This document shows positions 5,260 through 8,716 of a stretch of 8,716 nucleotides of DNA, in pieces. The position numbers and the translations under genes are program-made. Every line of letters begins with the position of its first letter. Position 1 is the stretch's first letter. Source of the stretch: Rhodobacterales bacterium UBA3089 (lineage in GTDB: Bacteria > Pseudomonadota > Alphaproteobacteria > Rhodobacterales > Rhodobacteraceae); assembly GCA_002367255.1 (NCBI GenBank), contig DFBD01000092.1, positions 1 to 8,716 of the forward strand. Reading direction: 5' to 3'. The notes under the pieces are model-generated. The model saw nothing but the letters and a program-made list of their open reading frames with translations. It did not search any database and was not told where the DNA came from.

Positions 5260-7989
5260 GTGGAATATGTTATACTTGGACTTGCAGCCGCTATTGTCGC
5301 ATTTGTTTTACCTATTTTTTTACTTTTCCGTACACATAATATGAAAGAACAGATCGCGGCGTTGGAACGTCGCGTTCAAAGTTTGAGCGGTGGCGGCGCC
5401 GAGCCTGTAGCCCAAGTGGCGCCACAAAAGGTCAAACCGAAGCCTCATCAGCCATGGGAGCCGCCCAAGGAAAAACCCAAAGCACCGATTGCGGCCAAAG
5501 TGCCGACCGATCCTGTGCAAAGCGAGCCTGAACAGCCACCAAAAACCCCGAAAGCCTTTGTTTTCAAGCCCGGGACTGGTGAGAAAATCGTCGCGTGGCT
5601 TCAAAAGAACTGGTTCTTCGCAGTGGCCGCTGCCTCGCTTGCATTGGCGGGGGTTTTCCTTGTGCAATACGGTGTCGAGAACGGCCTGCTTAGCCCTGAA
5701 CGGCGCGTGATGGCGTCGATTGCTTTTGGCCTGATCCTGATCGGTGCGGGCGAATTTGTCCGTCGGAAACTTGGTAGTGACGAGGACGGTTCGTTTGAAT
5801 TGCTGCCGTCTGTATTCTCGGGCGCGGGGTTGGTTTCGATGTTCGCAGGCGTGATTTCGGCGCGAATGATGTACGGGCTGATTGGGCCGGAAATGGCATT
5901 TATCGGGCTTGGATTAACCGGTGCTTTGGCCGTGGTCCTTGGCTGGTTCTATGGTCCGCTGTTGGCAATTGTAGGCGTATTTGGCGCCTTGGCCGCGCCG
6001 TTTCTTGTAGGTGGCGAGAGCGATAGTAGTCAGTTCCTGCAATTCTATTTCGCTGGAATAGCGGCGGTGGCGTTAACCATTGATACGATCAAACGTTGGG
6101 CTTGGTTGTCGGCGCTGGGGTTGATCGGGGCGTATGTGGCGTCTTGGTTGCTGTATGTGGCCAACAGTCACGAGCTGTATTTCATCGCGTTTGCGTTAAT
6201 CGTGATGGCGCTTTCGGTTGCTATTCCGATGCGAAGTGCGACTCCGAAACATGCAGGGGCGCGTGTTCTTAAGCTGGATTGGCGTAAGAAATCCAAGGAT
6301 AACGCACCAAAGGAAAAAGGCCATTCCGAGTTCCCGACCCGTCTGGCGGCTGGTGCGATCATGGCCTCGTCGGTTTTTGTTGGCATGGCTTATGTGATCG
6401 ACCCGTCGGTTTTCTGGCTGGCCGTTGCAGGCATCGTGATTCTGCTGGTTGCCACGATTATCTGGATGGAAGAGGCCCCCGCCTTGCGCGATATGGCGTA
6501 TCTTCCGGCCGCAATCGGGCTTGGCATTATGGGGTTGGAGGCCGGAAGTCAGAGCGGCGTTCAACAAGCGTGGCTTGATGATGCGCTGCGCCCTGAGCTG
6601 GATTTCGCCTCGCCCGTGATGGCGGTTCTGTTGTTTGGGGCGCTGGGTATCAGTCTGTTGTTTGCGTGGCGTAGTTCGCGAAATGCCGAACTTGTAAAGG
6701 TAGACGCGGCGATTGCTGCCGTTTACGCCCCGATTGCCGCGATCATTGCCGAGGTGGCGTGGGCACCAAGTTACGTGTTGGGCTCCGGCAACTGGGCGCT
6801 TTACCTGTCAGTGATTGCGATTGCGATGACGGTGCTGGCGGAACGCTTCTCGCGCAAAGACGGGGAAGACAGGTTGCGCACGGCGATGTTTGCATTGTCC
6901 GCCATTTCGATGCTTAGCTTCGTGTTGATCGTGATAGTTGGATCGTTTGCCTTAACGCTGGCCTTGGGCGTTATGATCGCGGCGGCTTCGTGGATGGGGC
7001 GCAAGTTCGATTTGCCGCTGTTTGATCGTTATGTGCAGGTGGGCGTTGTAACGGTGTCATGGCGACTAGTGCTTGATCCGGGTGTGATCTGGGCGTTTGA
7101 TGCTGAATTATGGCAGGCGATTTTGGCATTTGTCGGGGTTATCGGGCTGCTGGTTGCTGCCTATTTGCTGAAGCGCAAAAATGTGCGTCAAGGCGTGGTT
7201 GTCATGCTGGAATCCGCGATATGGTCACTGTCGGGTATTTTCTTCACCGTGATGTTAAGCAGGTATTTCGATCATATTAATCTTGATGCAGGGTATCTGG
7301 GGTTCTCGTTGATCGGGCTTATCTGGCTGATTTCCAGCGCAAACCAGTTGTATCGGGTTCGCGATGGCGTCGAGCTTCGACGCACAAGGATCACGTTGGC
7401 CTCGATCTATGCGGTGCTGGGCGGGGCTTTGATGGTGGTTTCGGTGATCGGCGTTAATCCGTTGAACGGAGCGTGGGAGCGGGCAGATATCGGCGGACCG
7501 TATGTGTTGGACAGCATTTTTGCCGCCTATGCTCTGCCGGGTCTGCTGTTGGCGTTGGTGGCGCTGCGGTTTAAACATTTGGGCAAGGGTTTGCGCAAAT
7601 GGCTTGGCGTGATCGGAGCGCTTCTGGTGGCGTTCTACATCGGGTTGGAAATCCGGCGCTTCTGGCAGGGCAATAACATTAGCTCCTATAAAGGCACGTT
7701 AGACGGCGAACTTTACAGCTATACCGTTGCCATGATGTTGCTTGCCGTTGCGCTGCTGGTGATGGCGTTTATGCGCCAGTCCGCGCTATTGCGCCGTTTG
7801 GCCTTGGTAGCGGTGGGGCTGACGGTGGCGAAGGTATACCTGATTGATATGTCAGGGCTGGACGGTCTGCTGCGCGTGGTCTCTTTCCTGGTGTTCGGGC
7901 TGGTGCTGGTCGCGATGGCATGGGGCAATCGGATATTGCAAAAGAACGAAGCGAAGGGCGAAGATGTGTCACCGACCGCCGAGCCGTAG
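5260..7989 (+). CDS. DUF2339-family polytopic membrane protein
   Basis: 909 residues, in the usual 800-1000 range of DUF2339 proteins. It starts with a membrane anchor (2-23) and a short coiled-coil-like segment (28-43, MKEQIAALERRVQSL). A Pro/Lys/Glu-rich linker follows (about 48-105), then a very hydrophobic body from KNWFFAVAAASLALAGVFLVQYGVENGLL (start about 116) to residue 895, enough for some 20 or more membrane helices. The NW-x-GVFLVxYxxExGLL stretch is the typical entry to the DUF2339 region. A lysine-rich loop (about 328-355) is the only long soluble interruption. The tail is short, polar and acidic. Codons 13-28 are unusually AT-rich for the window (TTT and TTA codons), which may keep the translation start unstructured. 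No catalytic motif is recognised and the function of the family is unknown; a role in the cell envelope is inferred. It is probably transcribed with ycjXF or from a nearby weak promoter. Confidence 0.9.
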   Translation: MEYVILGLAAAIVAFVLPIFLLFRTHNMKEQIAALERRVQSLSGGGAEPVAQVAPQKVKPKPHQPWEPPKEKPKAPIAAKVPTDPVQSEPEQPPKTPKAFVFKPGTGEKIVAWLQKNWFFAVAAASLALAGVFLVQYGVENGLLSPERRVMASIAFGLILIGAGEFVRRKLGSDEDGSFELLPSVFSGAGLVSMFAGVISARMMYGLIGPEMAFIGLGLTGALAVVLGWFYGPLLAIVGVFGALAAPFLVGGESDSSQFLQFYFAGIAAVALTIDTIKRWAWLSALGLIGAYVASWLLYVANSHELYFIAFALIVMALSVAIPMRSATPKHAGARVLKLDWRKKSKDNAPKEKGHSEFPTRLAAGAIMASSVFVGMAYVIDPSVFWLAVAGIVILLVATIIWMEEAPALRDMAYLPAAIGLGIMGLEAGSQSGVQQAWLDDALRPELDFASPVMAVLLFGALGISLLFAWRSSRNAELVKVDAAIAAVYAPIAAIIAEVAWAPSYVLGSGNWALYLSVIAIAMTVLAERFSRKDGEDRLRTAMFALSAISMLSFVLIVIVGSFALTLALGVMIAAASWMGRKFDLPLFDRYVQVGVVTVSWRLVLDPGVIWAFDAELWQAILAFVGVIGLLVAAYLLKRKNVRQGVVVMLESAIWSLSGIFFTVMLSRYFDHINLDAGYLGFSLIGLIWLISSANQLYRVRDGVELRRTRITLASIYAVLGGALMVVSVIGVNPLNGAWERADIGGPYVLDSIFAAYALPGLLLALVALRFKHLGKGLRKWLGVIGALLVAFYIGLEIRRFWQGNNISSYKGTLDGELYSYTVAMMLLAVALLVMAFMRQSALLRRLALVAVGLTVAKVYLIDMSGLDGLLRVVSFLVFGLVLVAMAWGNRILQKNEAKGEDVSPTAEP

Positions 7990-8005
7990 GCGAGGCTTGG
8001 TCCAA

Positions 8006-8063
8006 CGGGAGGGGTTTCGTTTTGCATAGCAAAACGACGACCCTGACGGGCGGGAGGGTTTCG
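8006..8063. repeat. Direct repeat pair CGGGAGGG(G)TTTCG in the convergent intergenic region
   Basis: CGGGAGGGGTTTCG at 8006-8019 recurs as CGGGAGGGTTTCG at 8051-8063, differing by one G, with starts 45 bases apart. The first copy runs into the large hairpin and the second into a smaller hairpin with a T-tract. The same intergenic region has GCGAGGC (7990-7996) complementary to GCCTCGC (8084-8090) and a GCCTCGCTTCGCTCGGC near-palindrome (8084-8100). It resembles a small repeat-derived or REP-like cluster; no transposase is associated. Confidence 0.5.
8012..8043. terminator. Strong stem-loop between converging genes
   Basis: Arms TCGTTTTGC (8017-8025) and GCAAAACGA (8029-8037) pair perfectly around an ATA loop. 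Beyond a bulged C at 8038 the stem continues with GGGTT (8012-8016) against GACCC (8039-8043), including one G-U pair. The total is about 14 pairs with a single bulge. It lies 22 bases after the DUF2339 stop and 64 bases past the end of the globin gene, so it can form in transcripts from both sides. No T-tract follows on either strand, so it may protect 3' ends or be a repeat element instead of a classical terminator. Confidence 0.55.
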
Positions 8064-8071
8064 GCCCTTTT
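8055..8071 (+). terminator. Weak terminator-like hairpin with T-tract
   Basis: AGGG (8055-8058) and CCCT (8065-8068) enclose TTTCGG, with TTTT running over 8068-8071. G-U pairs could lengthen the stem outward. The four-pair core is short; it may act together with the stronger stem-loop just upstream to end transcription of the DUF2339 gene. Confidence 0.3.
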
Positions 8072-8107
8072 CGGTTGGGGGTGGCCTCGCTTCGCTCGGC
8101 GGTTGCG

Positions 8108-8533
8108 CTAGCCTAAATCCAGGTCCGGTATATCACCGTATTTGGCGCGGGCTTGCACGACGCCCATTTTCAACCCACGGCCAATACGGTGGGCGAGGTC
8201 GGACCATGCGGCGGCTTGTTCAGGGCGCAGCTTTTCTTTCAGCACCACGTCGAACAGGTCCAGCCAGACAGCGAAGTGTTCAGCTTCGACCGCATCGCGC
8301 TCGGAGTGCACTTTTTGCGGGTTGCCGTCGTAGGAGCGTTCAAACAGGATCGCATTACGCCAAAATGCGGCGATCTTTTCCTCATGTGCCATCCATGCTT
8401 TTGGCAAGGGTGGCAGGCTTTGGAAGAATACGGGGGCCAGAACCTCGTCTTCGCGCACACGGGCGTAGAACTCGGTTACCACCATGTCAATTTCATCTGC
8501 GGTTATCGGAAACCGCGGGGGAAGGGCGTTCAA
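8108..8533 (-). CDS. Group III truncated hemoglobin
   Basis: 141 residues, a single compact globin domain of the 2-on-2 group III (P) type, a cytoplasmic heme protein binding O2 or NO. Matches to the group, as known from Campylobacter Ctb, are EFYARVRED with the B10 tyrosine (Y23), LAPVF, WMAHEEKIAAFW with the E7-region histidine (H50), SYDGNPQKVH with the proximal F8 histidine (H76), and HFAVWLDLF with the G8 tryptophan (W90). All heme-pocket residues expected for the group are present, so the protein should be functional. The chosen start is TTG at 8533. It has no Shine-Dalgarno sequence but overlaps the stop of the upstream small gene as TTGA, so translation is probably by coupling. The next in-frame ATG (residue 17) would cut the first helix just before Y23. 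The stop is TAG at 8108-8110. The physiological role (NO detoxification, O2 supply or redox) cannot be told from sequence. Confidence 0.93.
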   Translation of the reverse strand: MNALPPRFPITADEIDMVVTEFYARVREDEVLAPVFFQSLPPLPKAWMAHEEKIAAFWRNAILFERSYDGNPQKVHSERDAVEAEHFAVWLDLFDVVLKEKLRPEQAAAWSDLAHRIGRGLKMGVVQARAKYGDIPDLDLG

Positions 8534-8697
8534 AATACAACTATGAACAATATGCCAAGGCCAACAGCCGTCCAGATCAACGTGTTGAACATGGAGCGCA
8601 GCAGGCCAAACTCGCTATCTGGATCAATGCCCAGTTTTGCGGTTAAAACAGTGCCGGGCCAAAGAAATGCGCGGCGGATTTTGTCTAGCAGGTTCAT
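8530..8697 (-). CDS. Small 55-residue C-terminally anchored membrane protein upstream of the globin
   Basis: The frame from the ATG at 8697 to TGA at 8530-8532 encodes 55 residues beginning MNLLDKIRRAFLWPGTVL. The N-terminal half is basic and partly amphipathic, the middle is polar (GIDPDSEFGLLRSM, 23-36), and the last 17 residues (39-55, TLIWTAVGLGILFIVVF) are one hydrophobic helix ending at the C-terminus, a tail-anchored topology with the N-terminus probably cytoplasmic. AAGGA at 8705-8709 lies seven bases before the ATG, a good ribosome binding site. The TGA overlaps the TTG start of the truncated hemoglobin by four bases, making a translationally coupled pair. I do not recognise the family. 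Coding status rests on the binding site, the overlap and the plausible membrane helix. A role as membrane partner or anchor for the globin is inference only. Confidence 0.75.
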   Translation of the reverse strand: MNLLDKIRRAFLWPGTVLTAKLGIDPDSEFGLLRSMFNTLIWTAVGLGILFIVVF

Positions 8698-8704
8698 CGG
8701 GTAT

Positions 8705-8709
8705 TCCTT
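8705..8709 (-). promoter_or_regulatory. Ribosome binding site of the small membrane protein
   Basis: On the minus strand the bases read AAGGA, seven bases before the ATG at 8697. It supports translation of a gene short enough to be missed by length-filtered gene finders. The promoter is outside the window. Confidence 0.65.
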
Positions 8710-8716
8710 TTCGTTT

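Noticed and set aside
7920..8111. Plus-strand open frame running out of the DUF2339 gene through the intergenic region
   Set aside because: It is a shifted frame of the DUF2339 3' end continuing across palindromic sequence, with no ribosome binding site or family resemblance.
8206..8646. 146-codon plus-strand open frame opposite the globin and small membrane protein
   Set aside because: The minus strand encodes a clear globin with all heme-pocket residues; the plus frame has no family features.

Overview
The window looks like chromosomal DNA from an alphaproteobacterium, most likely Rhodobacterales (roseobacter group). This is inferred from moderately high GC, the gene families present, and the divergent truA / YcjX-YcjF layout. 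No database search was possible. I see no rRNA, tRNA, CRISPR array, insertion sequence or integrase.

Layout, left to right. (1) Positions 2-343 hold the 3' part of ychF, an Obg-related ATPase. Its frame is broken by an in-frame TAG at 38-40, with fully recognisable YchF sequence on both sides. (2) A short intergenic region carries a perfect TTAA-N7-TTAAC (CtrA-type) motif. It leads to a 499-residue predicted secreted protein (428-1927, +) that joins about seven beta-propeller-like repeats to RTX calcium-binding nonapeptides. (3) This gene converges on truA (1924-2691, -) with a 4-base overlap of the two stop codons. (4) Across a 97-bp divergent promoter region with a 6-bp dyad lies a plus-strand cluster: a YcjX-family P-loop NTPase (2789-4207), a YcjF/DUF697 membrane protein overlapping it by ATGA (4204-5199), and a 909-residue polytopic DUF2339 protein with a GTG start (5260-7989). 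(5) A 118-bp convergent intergenic region is rich in palindromes and a direct repeat. (6) On the minus strand at the right edge is a two-gene unit: a 55-residue C-terminally anchored membrane protein (8530-8697) overlapping a group III truncated hemoglobin (8108-8533) by the bases TTGA.

How the genes relate. YcjX, YcjF and DUF2339 read as one envelope-associated unit; YcjX/YcjF belong to the phage-shock (Psp) regulon in enterobacteria, so a membrane-stress role is a reasonable inference. TruA is a housekeeping tRNA-modification enzyme standing alone here. The RTX protein is probably exported by a type I system encoded elsewhere. The small membrane protein and the globin are translationally coupled and may work together, for example in oxygen or NO handling at the membrane. 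The points most worth a second look are the interrupted ychF, the small-protein/globin pair, the propeller-RTX fusion with its CtrA-like site, and a strong excess of GTTAAC linked to TTA-ACN coding of Leu-Thr.
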